Assembly (NCBI GenBank): GCA_016934605.1
Contig: JAFGSO010000357.1
Coordinates: forward strand, 1-6,116
Direction of reading: 5' to 3'
DNA length: 6,116 nt
Origin: Calditrichota bacterium
GTDB lineage: Bacteria; Calditrichota; Calditrichia; RBG-13-44-9
In this document: one piece after another, positions 1 through 5,659 of the stretch
Numbering within the stretch: position 1 is the stretch's first letter
Layout: each line of letters opens with the position of its first letter
Made by a program: the position numbers and the translations under genes
The notes under the pieces: model-generated
The model's database searches: none
What the model was told of the DNA's origin: nothing
Seen by the model: the letters and a program-made list of their open reading frames with translations, nothing else

Positions 1-100
1 ACAAAAAATGTAGTGCCAAGAAAAAAAATGCATACGCTAAGTATATGTTTTTATTGAATTGAAATTTTTGAACTGTTAAACTTCAGTTAAATATTTTAAA
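1..100. other. AT-rich intergenic stretch downstream of the T9SS-domain frame
   Basis: This is very AT-rich sequence with several A and T runs and no reading frame of note. Read on the minus strand it is the 3' flank of the sorting-domain gene. A 5-bp AACTG/CAGTT inverted repeat lies near 71-89, but it is not followed by a T tract in the minus-strand direction, so I do not call a terminator. Confidence 0.5.
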
Positions 101-763
101 TTATTGGATTAGTATCATCTTTTTCGTTTTTACGATCTCGCCAGTCTTCAGTCTATATAAATAAACTCCGCTCGGATGGCCTGACGCATCCCAGTGGAAA
201 GAGTGTGTACCGGCAGATAATCTTCCATTCACGAGAGTGGCCACTTCTTCTCCGATGATATTGAATATCTTCAGAGTTGTTTCTCCTGCCTCAGGCAGGT
301 AAAATTCCACTGTAGTTGTTGAATTAAATGGATTGGGGAAGTTCTGGTGAAACCTGTATGTACTCCTCTCATTTACCTGCGGTTTTTTTGTTTCCGGAAT
401 AACAACAGGGAAACCACCCGTGGTTGTCTTCAGGATGGTAACGTAGTCCCCGCACAACCAGCCGGTGAACCCATCATCCAGAAAGAATACGTTTGCCAGA
501 CCGTAACTGGTCCCGCAATAAGTCCTCTCCCAGGTCAGGCCACCATCCCGGGTACGAATCATAACGCCACCCGCCGCTGAAATCCATCCGTGCTGCGAGT
601 CAACAAAATGGATACGATAAAGAAATCTGTCCGTCACCGGCGGAAGTTCCCGCCAGGATTGACCCCCGTCATCGGTCCTCATCAGTACGCCCGGGACACC
701 ACAGATAAATCCAATGTCCTGATTGAGGAAATACACATCATAATACCAGATACAGTTTCCCAC
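101..763 (-). CDS. 5'-truncated YCF48/BNR-repeat protein with C-terminal T9SS sorting domain
   Basis: The frame encodes two YCF48-like (BNR/beta-propeller-type) repeats, each ending in an Asp-box-like motif (TDDGGQSW at residues 30-37, TRDGGLTW at 71-78). A short Pro/Lys linker follows (about 119-132), then a type IX secretion C-terminal sorting domain (about 138-220) with NFPNPFN at 141-147, a hydrophobic strand pattern, GVYLYRL at 199-205 and a basic tail. Proteins of this type are normally exported by Sec, crossed through the outer membrane by T9SS, and anchored or released at the surface. The GTG at 761-763 is only a nominal start. The same frame stays open to 808 and encodes another repeat end (SDGGTTW) before a TAG at 809-811. 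There is no signal peptide, no ATG at the frame's beginning and no convincing Shine-Dalgarno. The family usually has a signal peptide and several more repeats, so I read this as the 3' remnant of a larger gene, quite possibly a pseudogene. The domain assignment is secure; expression is doubtful. Confidence 0.75.
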   Translation of the reverse strand: MGNCIWYYDVYFLNQDIGFICGVPGVLMRTDDGGQSWRELPPVTDRFLYRIHFVDSQHGWISAAGGVMIRTRDGGLTWERTYCGTSYGLANVFFLDDGFTGWLCGDYVTILKTTTGGFPVVIPETKKPQVNERSTYRFHQNFPNPFNSTTTVEFYLPEAGETTLKIFNIIGEEVATLVNGRLSAGTHSFHWDASGHPSGVYLYRLKTGEIVKTKKMILIQ

Positions 764-803
764 CGTAACATAGCTCCAGGTTGTCCCTCCGTCTGATTGC
801 CGG

Positions 804-1205
804 TCATTCTAGTTCAGGAGCAACGCCACTCTGAAGTACATCCTTCTGATTTAAGAAATCGGCCATACTCATCACCAGCCGAATGAGATGGTTCAAGTCC
901 AGCTCTTCGATTTACCTGATATTGTTAAGAATCCTGAGAACAGAAAAACCTTTTTCCAGGTAATGCTCATTTGGAGCCAGTTACATATGAGTAACTTTCG
1001 GGCCGTTTTTATTTTTGCGCGAGATCTTTCTGATATACATACCTGAGATATAGGTATCAGAAAGCAATATGTCAGAGGTTAATATATTATTCAGATGCAC
1101 ACAGCCTTTTTGAAACCTGACGCCGCCTTTGTAGAAAATATTGACGTTTGACGGTGTAAATTCCTGAAAAATGCCTGTAAGTGTCGAAGATGGGTCCAGG
1201 TACAT
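804..1205 (-). pseudogene. Unrecognised protein frame interrupted by in-frame stops
   Basis: An ATG at 1203-1205 opens a 74-codon frame ending with TAA at 981-983. In the same frame, after that stop, sequence resembling real protein continues for 22 codons to a second TAA (912-914). It then runs 35 more codons to TGA at 804-806, including a helix-like stretch IEELDLNHLIRLVMSMADF. Codon choice is ordinary for the window. The N-terminal part looks beta-rich (SNVNIFYKGGVRFQKGC) and the C-terminal part amphipathic and helical. No family is recognised. A TGA lies directly before the ATG and no ribosome site precedes it, so even the 74-aa piece may not be translated. It abuts the truncated T9SS-domain frame, so the two probably belong to one decayed region. 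A chance open frame remains possible. Confidence 0.35.
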
Positions 1206-1318
1206 TCAGGATTCTATATGAGAAGGTAAGAGCGCGATCTAAGCAAATGATTCTGGTAGGTGATCCGGAGATGAGAAAAATTTCTAAAAGTTTGTAAAGA
1301 TGATATCAGTTATTTATA

Positions 1319-1341
1319 TTGATAATGAAAATCATTGTCAA
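1319..1341. promoter_or_regulatory. Fur-type iron box
   Basis: Bases 1321-1339 match the 19-bp enterobacterial Fur consensus (GATAATGATAATCATTATC) at 17 of 19 positions. The flanking TT and AA extend the dyad to 23 bp, with ten of eleven outer pairs complementary when one G-T pair is allowed. It lies about 80 bp upstream of the start codon of the small Arg/Gly-rich gene, and a TTGTCA (1335-1340) that could serve as a -35 overlaps its right arm. By analogy with Fur, iron-loaded repressor would block transcription and iron limitation would relieve it. A -10 element at ideal spacing is not obvious: TATTTA at 1362-1367 is somewhat far. Because the degenerate minus-strand frame ends at 1205, the plus-strand gene is the only plausible target nearby. 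Confidence 0.8.
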
Positions 1342-1419
1342 CAACAAATTATAAAAGAGTCTATTTAATATTCTTGTTTTAAACAGATCGAAAATTTTAA
1401 CCAAACAGAAGGGAAAAAA

Positions 1420-1653
1420 ATGTCGTTTTTTGGCAGGCAAAGATTTCTTGAGAACAGTCCGTCTGGTAGAAGAAGATACCAATTCTGGAGAAGAGGGCCA
1501 TTTTCAGAAAGGGTTATCACAGAATATGAACCGGAGATTCCGGACCGGAATTATGGATATTATGGTGTTGGACGCGGTGGTTTTCCCCGCGGGGGCGGTC
1601 GGGGCCGTTGCTTTGGAGGGGGACGAGGAAGAAACTCAGGGATGCGTGGATAG
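1420..1653 (+). CDS. Small lysine-free Arg/Gly-rich protein, putatively iron-regulated
   Basis: This 77-aa protein has two halves. Residues 1-43 are rich in Arg and aromatics (RRR at 17-19, FWRRGPF at 22-28) with an acidic patch TEYEPEIPD at 34-42. Residues 44-77 are an RGG-like tail with GRGG, PRGGGRGR and FGGGRGR. I count 18 Gly and 16 Arg, no Lys, and a single Cys (Cys64). The start is supported by AGAAGGG at 1407-1413, six bases before the ATG. There is no signal peptide or membrane segment. The function is unknown. RGG tails bind RNA in some proteins. Small Gly-rich proteins such as DUF5320 occur next to Fe-S and NifX-like genes in anaerobes, but I do not see DUF5320's own N-terminal motif. 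The Fur box upstream suggests expression under iron limitation. A T7 run follows the stop directly, without a clear hairpin. An alternative 83-codon frame (from a TTG at 1430) lacks a ribosome site and is rejected. Confidence 0.7.
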   Translation: MSFFGRQRFLENSPSGRRRYQFWRRGPFSERVITEYEPEIPDRNYGYYGVGRGGFPRGGGRGRCFGGGRGRNSGMRG

Positions 1654-1698
1654 TTTTTTTAGTGACATAAGCTATCGGTAAATACCGGATTAATCCAG

Positions 1699-1710
1699 GC
1701 ACGATTAAGT
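1699..1710 (+). repeat. 12-bp direct repeat, copy 1
   Basis: GCACGATTAAGT is repeated exactly at 1853-1864, 154 bp further on. Exact 12-mers are not expected by chance within 260 bp, so paired protein-binding sites or the ends of a lost insertion are possible. Confidence 0.5.
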
Positions 1711-1852
1711 GAATTTATTATTTAACTCTCATCTATGAAATTAGCATAATAGTTCATTTGATATGACCGGTATAGAAATGAATTTCTAAAATAATGATTC
1801 TGATCGATCAATGTATCATGATTGGTGACAGAATCTGTTCGCAAGATTGCAT

Positions 1853-1864
1853 GCACGATTAAGT
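1853..1864 (+). repeat. 12-bp direct repeat, copy 2
   Basis: This is an exact second copy of the 12-mer at 1699-1710. It ends 49 bp before the flavoprotein start codon, in the zone where a promoter or operator would be expected. Confidence 0.5.
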
Positions 1865-1913
1865 TTTAACTATTCAGGAAGACATAAATTTCAGGTTAGT
1901 AAGGAGATGTAAA

Positions 1914-3272
1914 ATGGGAAATTACGATGTAGTTATTATTGGTGGCGGACCAGCCGGTGTCACCTGTGCTATTTCCGCAAGAAATACCTATCCAGATAAA
2001 AGTATTGCATTAATCAGGAACCAGTCGGTTACCCTGATTCCATGTGGAATTCCTTATGTCATAAACACGTTAAACAGCGTGGCTGACGATGTGCTTCCGG
2101 ATAAATTGCTGGAAGTGACCAAAACGGATTTAATTGTTGATGAAGTGATTGGCAGGGAAAACAAAACTCTTCATCTTAAAAGTGGTAAAAAAATTTCATA
2201 TACCAAATTAGTGCTGGCAGTGGGATCCACTCCTATTAAACCCCCGATTGAAGGTGCAGACAAAGACGGAATTTTTCTTGTAACCAAAGATCGGGAAACA
2301 CTTTCCATGGTGCGAGAAAAATCAAGAGAATCAGAACGAATAGTCATAGTTGGCGGAGGATATATCGGTGTGGAACTTGCCGATGAATTACTGAAGGCCG
2401 GGAAACAGGTATCTCTGGTAGAGCTGAAACCTCATCTTCTTCCGGTATCTATGGATCCTGAATTTGGTGAGAAGGCAAAGGAGATACTGGAAGATGCTGG
2501 AGGCAGAATCTTTTTAAATAACAAGGCCAAAAGATTTCTGGGTAAGGAAAAAGTTGCTGCGCTACAACTCGAAGATAACACTAAAATCGATGCTGATATG
2601 GTCATCATCTCTGCCGGCTGCCGGCCAAACACAAAACTTGCTCAGCTGATGGATATCGATTATTATCCGGAATTTGGAATTAAAGTGGATGAATACTTAA
2701 GAACTTCCGACAGGGATGTTTTTGCAATCGGTGATTGCGCGGCAAAACATGATTTCTTTACCGGAGAATATTCACCGGTAATGCTGGCATCAACTGCCAT
2801 GGCAGAAGGGCGCCTGGTTGGCTCGAATCTTTTTCAGGTTAAGGTAATGAGAAAGTACACCGGTGTGCTGGGATCCTTTTCAACCAAAATCGGTAATACC
2901 GCCTTTGGTGTAAGCGGAATTACCGAGAATAAGGCAAAGGCCATGAATCTTGATTATGTGACGGGTGAGAGTAATACCGTAGACAGGCATCCCGGAAAAC
3001 TTCCCGGCGCCTCCCAAATGCATCTTAAACTAATCTTTGCCCGTTACTCCCACACACTTCTTGGCGCTCAAATGTATGGCGGAGATTCCATAGGTGAAAT
3101 GGTGAATATGTTTGCTGTCATGATTCTGAATAAAATGACGGATATGGAGATTGATAACTTACAGATTGGAACGCATCCGCTGCTCACTGCATCGCCCATA
3201 GCATATCCGGTGATCAATGCAACCGTTGATGCTATAAACAAATGGTACCGCTATCAACCGACAGCGACTTAG
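1914..3272 (+). CDS. CoA-disulfide reductase/NADH oxidase-like FAD-dependent oxidoreductase
   Basis: This 452-aa protein has the full three-part architecture of the single-cysteine disulfide-reductase flavoproteins (CoADR, NADH oxidase, NADH:polysulfide/persulfide reductase). The N-terminal FAD-binding motif is GGGPAG (10-15). The redox cysteine is Cys44 in PCGIPYVI. The NAD-binding motif is GGGYIG (147-152), followed by Glu170, which favours NADH over NADPH. The FAD ribityl motif is AIGDC (271-275), and a C-terminal dimerisation domain runs from about 320 to 440 (LLGAQMYGG and a GTHPLLT segment). The other cysteines are Cys18, Cys236 and Cys275. The enzyme is cytoplasmic and transfers hydride from NADH through FAD to Cys44. 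The final acceptor could be CoA disulfide, CoA persulfide, polysulfide or oxygen. PCGIPY in place of the SFANCGLPY type of classical CoADR resembles archaeal and anaerobic members, so I do not assign a specific gene name. AAGGAG at 1901-1906, seven bases before the ATG, fixes the start. The length is normal and the gene looks intact. Confidence 0.9.
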   Translation: MGNYDVVIIGGGPAGVTCAISARNTYPDKSIALIRNQSVTLIPCGIPYVINTLNSVADDVLPDKLLEVTKTDLIVDEVIGRENKTLHLKSGKKISYTKLVLAVGSTPIKPPIEGADKDGIFLVTKDRETLSMVREKSRESERIVIVGGGYIGVELADELLKAGKQVSLVELKPHLLPVSMDPEFGEKAKEILEDAGGRIFLNNKAKRFLGKEKVAALQLEDNTKIDADMVIISAGCRPNTKLAQLMDIDYYPEFGIKVDEYLRTSDRDVFAIGDCAAKHDFFTGEYSPVMLASTAMAEGRLVGSNLFQVKVMRKYTGVLGSFSTKIGNTAFGVSGITENKAKAMNLDYVTGESNTVDRHPGKLPGASQMHLKLIFARYSHTLLGAQMYGGDSIGEMVNMFAVMILNKMTDMEIDNLQIGTHPLLTASPIAYPVINATVDAINKWYRYQPTAT

Positions 3273-3346
3273 ACAGTGAAAAATTCAGGCAGATTAAATG
3301 CAATAACTTGTAATAACAGACAATTTAATTGATCAGCTCCGAAGGG

Positions 3347-3376
3347 CAATTCCTTGCTGTTACAGCAGATGGATTG
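3347..3376 (+). terminator. Possible terminator hairpin after the first flavoprotein gene
   Basis: An inner perfect stem TGCTG/CAGCA with loop TTA (3355-3367) sits inside an outer arm CAATTCC/GGATTG with one bulge. It is followed by a T-rich stretch (ATTTATTTTC) rather than a clean T run. It would separate the 1914-3272 gene from the methyltransferase gene. The lack of a strict T tract keeps confidence low. Confidence 0.3.
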
Positions 3377-3448
3377 ATATTTAAATTTATTTTCTTCGAA
3401 GTAATATGAGTTTTATAATTTGTAATAGCTGAAAAGGTAAAAGAATCT

Positions 3449-4051
3449 ATGAAACGTCAAAAGTCTTCTCATGATCCTGTTTTTCATGATCTATCTTTTG
3501 CCGATCGATACGCTCGCAAGCATATGAAAATGGCTGAGAATTTTGGCAAAGAATATAGTGCTAAACTGGAAAAGAAAGGTTTTAAAAACGGACGCATACT
3601 GGATACGGGATGCGGTTTTGGCGGAACGCTAATTTATCTGGCCAGAAATATACCCGAAGCAGAATTTTATGGCATCGATCTGTCAGATCCATTACTTGAC
3701 ATAGCCATTTTAAGAGTTAGAAAGGCTGGACTATCAGATCGTGTCGATTTTCAGAAGGAAGATGTTCACCGCATTCCTTTTGATGATAATTATTTTAATG
3801 TTGTTCTCAATATTAATATGGTCCACCTGGTTGATGATCCGGTGACAATGCTCAATGAAATGGAACGTGTTCTTGTCCCGGATGGAAGCCTGTTTATCGC
3901 AGATATCCGGCGCAGTTGGATTGGCTATCTGGACAGGGAATTCAAATCCGCGTTAACCCTTTCAGAAGCAAAAAAAATTATTGGTACATCGAATCTCAGA
4001 AAGGGCTCTGCATCTTCCAGTCTGCTCTGGTGGCGTTATGAAAACGGATAA
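3449..4051 (+). CDS. Class I SAM-dependent methyltransferase (Methyltransf_11/25 type)
   Basis: This 200-aa Rossmann-fold methyltransferase has motif I ILDTGCGFGG at 50-59, the ribose-binding acidic residue Asp77 in FYGIDLSD, and Glu104-Asp105 before HRIPF (adenine-binding region). The motif IV/post-I region is NYFNVVLNINMVHLVDDP (114-131), where Asn117 replaces the usual Asp, followed by the VLVPDGSLFIADI strand. The C-terminus is short and ends LLWWRYENG, with no extra substrate domain. Small cytosolic enzymes of this kind methylate small molecules such as quinone precursors, thiols or metalloids, and nothing here identifies the substrate. In particular there are no paired ArsM-type cysteines. 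The ribosome site is weak (AAAAGG at 3432-3437, 11 bases from the ATG), but the conserved-looking N-terminus supports this start. It lies 67 bp before the next flavoprotein gene on the same strand, consistent with co-transcription. Confidence 0.88.
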   Translation: MKRQKSSHDPVFHDLSFADRYARKHMKMAENFGKEYSAKLEKKGFKNGRILDTGCGFGGTLIYLARNIPEAEFYGIDLSDPLLDIAILRVRKAGLSDRVDFQKEDVHRIPFDDNYFNVVLNINMVHLVDDPVTMLNEMERVLVPDGSLFIADIRRSWIGYLDREFKSALTLSEAKKIIGTSNLRKGSASSSLLWWRYENG

Positions 4052-4118
4052 TCGGGTATCATTATTGAAGAAAATCAAATATATCAACTCAAGAAGGTAC
4101 TAAACTAAGGAGCACAAA

Positions 4119-5480
4119 ATGAAAAACAGTTTGAACTTTCAGCTCCTGGTGATTGGTGATGGACCGGCGGGTATGGAGGCTGCCATTCAGGGGGCACGGC
4201 GCCATTTAAAAGTTGGATTGATTTCCGGTTCCCAAATCGGGGGCAGAGCCATCTGGAGCAGTCTGGTTCCCAGCAAAGTCTGGGTTCATATGGCAGAAAA
4301 AGTACTTCGGGTCAATTTTGAAGCTAACAAATTTCCTCCTCCAACGATTGATGATATAAAGAATAAAATAGTTCAAACCTCACAGGAAATATCCATTCAT
4401 TATCAGAGTTTTTTACAAAGACTTGGAGTAGAGATAATAAAAGGTAATGCACAATATGAAGGAAGTAACAGAGTTTCTGTTGCAGCGGAAGGTGAAAATG
4501 AACAGCAGATAACCGCAGATTTTATAATTATTGCAACCGGTTCAGAACCGGCTTTTTTTGAAGGTGTAAAACCGAACGGGGATAGAATCATTGCACCGAG
4601 ATTTACAAAACAGCTGCAGGAAAATCCCGCCAGTCTGATTATGATCGGCGGCGGAGTCACCGGTTGTGAATATGCATCTTCCCTGGCTGCTCTGGGAACA
4701 GAAGTAACCCTTGTCACCGATTTACCGGTCTTGCTCCCTCAGATGGATTCAGAAATTCAACAAACATTAGAAGAATCCTTTTTAAAAAGAGGAATCAAAT
4801 TGATAAAGTCTTCCCCGGTGCAAAAGGTGCTCCAGGAAGACAGTTCGGTAAAGGTATTTCTATCGGATCAGCAGGTTCTGGAAGCTGATTATGCATTTCT
4901 TGCACTTGGTCGGAAACCCGATGTGAAATTCCTCGCTGAAAATAAGAATGCAATTCGTTTAGATAATGACGGAAGTATATGGACAAATGGATATCAACAA
5001 ACCAGTGAGCCTCATATTTATGCCGTGGGCGATGCAGCCGGTGGAATAATGTCGGCCAACAAGGCACTGTATCAGTCACGGATTGCAATAGCGCACATCC
5101 ACGGGGAAAATATACCGGCATATAAGGAAGATGATGTGGTTATTGCTGTTTATACCTATCCCGAAATTGCTGGTGTGGGTTTAACTGAACAGGAGGCCAA
5201 ATCCAGGAATAAACATTATAAAGTGATTCGGAAAAATTATAAAAACCTTATCAAATATCATCTGGATTTTTATGTCGATGGTTTCATGAAACTGATAGTT
5301 GATGCAGGATCAAATAAACTGCTCGGAGCACATACCATAGGTCCTCTCGCATCGGAACTGATTGCTCCTGTACTGGTCGGAAAAGGGGCCGGGCTGAAAT
5401 ATGAAGAACTCGGTTCTTTGCCTTTCGCCTATCCCAGCTTTTCAGAGATCGCATTGGTTGGAAGTCATTCTTCTGAATAA
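4119..5480 (+). CDS. Dihydrolipoamide dehydrogenase-like flavoprotein lacking the redox cysteines
   Basis: This 453-aa member of the class I pyridine nucleotide-disulfide reductase family (Lpd, MerA, SthA) has FAD-binding GDGPAG at 13-18, ATGSEP in the linker, NAD(P)-binding GGGVTG at 177-182, ribityl-binding VGDAAGG from 303, and a complete dimerisation domain (about 340-453). The usual GGTCLNxGCxPSK disulfide loop reads GGRAIWSSLVPSK (41-53): both cysteines are replaced (Ala44, Leu49) while PSK is kept. The C-terminal His-Glu base pair (AHPTxSE in Lpd) is FAYPSFSE, with Tyr438 for His and Glu443 retained. The only cysteine in the protein is Cys183, in the nucleotide-binding domain. Thr200 stands where NAD enzymes carry Glu, so the cofactor preference is open. 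Dithiol substrates can be excluded on chemistry. A flavin-only NAD(P)H dehydrogenase, diaphorase/quinone reductase or transhydrogenase is more likely, compare SthA and mycobacterial LpdA. AAGGAG at 4107-4112, six bases from the ATG, fixes the start. The gene is otherwise full length with no sign of decay. Confidence 0.88.
   Translation: MKNSLNFQLLVIGDGPAGMEAAIQGARRHLKVGLISGSQIGGRAIWSSLVPSKVWVHMAEKVLRVNFEANKFPPPTIDDIKNKIVQTSQEISIHYQSFLQRLGVEIIKGNAQYEGSNRVSVAAEGENEQQITADFIIIATGSEPAFFEGVKPNGDRIIAPRFTKQLQENPASLIMIGGGVTGCEYASSLAALGTEVTLVTDLPVLLPQMDSEIQQTLEESFLKRGIKLIKSSPVQKVLQEDSSVKVFLSDQQVLEADYAFLALGRKPDVKFLAENKNAIRLDNDGSIWTNGYQQTSEPHIYAVGDAAGGIMSANKALYQSRIAIAHIHGENIPAYKEDDVVIAVYTYPEIAGVGLTEQEAKSRNKHYKVIRKNYKNLIKYHLDFYVDGFMKLIVDAGSNKLLGAHTIGPLASELIAPVLVGKGAGLKYEELGSLPFAYPSFSEIALVGSHSSE
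4537..4559 (+). terminator. Intragenic hairpin plus T7 run (terminator-like)
   Basis: CCGGTT (4537-4542), loop CAG, and AACCGG (4546-4551) form a perfect 6-bp GC-rich stem. One C and seven consecutive T (4553-4559) follow. This is the geometry of an intrinsic terminator on the coding strand, inside the ATGSEPAFF segment of the Lpd-like gene. It may be a by-product of the coding sequence. If transcription and translation uncouple, it could attenuate the distal part of the transcript, including the DUF59 gene. Confidence 0.35.
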
Positions 5481-5659
5481 GCCCTGAACAGCTAACTGGA
5501 AAACAGAGATAGCCTGTCAGTTGCTCCTGGTTAACGGCCTTTTCCTGTGAGACCGGAAATAATGAAATTTGATGAGGGATTTTACAATATTCAGCCAGAA
5601 TACCAACTATTGTAGCGTTACTTTTTGGTTTCAAGAAAGAATCGGGGTATATTTTTAAA
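5481..5659. other. Intergenic gap before the DUF59 gene
   Basis: The 179-bp gap has no credible gene on either strand. A bulged stem AGCTAACTG/CAGTTGCT (about 5490-5526) is not followed by a T run, so I see no terminator. No clear -35/-10 pair is visible, and the downstream gene may be read through from the flavoprotein gene. Confidence 0.4.

Larger units (their letters stand above)
1654..1913. other. Intergenic region with repeats, before the first flavoprotein gene
   Basis: This 260-bp gap has no credible gene. It holds two exact copies of a 12-bp direct repeat (1699-1710 and 1853-1864), a 7-bp inverted repeat GATTCTG/CAGAATC (1796-1802 and 1829-1835), a perfect 10-bp palindrome TGATCGATCA (1801-1810) and a short CGGTA/TACCG dyad (1676-1687). 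It probably contains the promoter of the flavoprotein gene, but no -35/-10 pair stands out. It ends with the AAGGAG ribosome site at 1901-1906. Confidence 0.5.

Noticed and set aside
347..796. Two plus-strand frames (77 and 68 codons) opposite the YCF48/T9SS-domain frame
   Set aside because: The minus strand encodes clear repeat and sorting-domain motifs here, and the plus-strand proteins are antisense products.
1187..1312. A roughly 35-codon plus-strand frame ending MILVGDPEMRKISKSL
   Set aside because: It looks protein-like but has no ribosome site or family match and overlaps the broken minus-strand frame, so chance is the simpler reading.
1430..1681. An 83-codon plus-strand frame overlapping the Arg/Gly-rich gene
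   Set aside because: It starts with TTG and no ribosome site, whereas the 1420 frame has AGAAGGG at correct spacing and a patterned RGG tail.
1517..1702. A 61-codon minus-strand frame opposite the Arg/Gly-rich gene
   Set aside because: It is an antisense shadow of a GC-rich Gly/Arg-coding stretch and lacks its own start signals.
1790..1812. A second Fur box or an FNR site upstream of the CoADR-like gene
   Set aside because: Only about 12 of 19 bases fit the Fur consensus, and TGATCGATCA has the wrong half-site spacing for FNR.
2758..2781. TTACCGG/CCGGTAA inverted repeat with a 10-nt loop inside the CoADR-like gene
   Set aside because: No T run follows and the bases are explained by the coding sequence, so there is no reason to give it a function.
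4403..5121. Minus-strand frames of 104 and 108 codons inside the Lpd-like gene
   Set aside because: They are antisense to conserved nucleotide-binding motifs and have no domain-like sequence.
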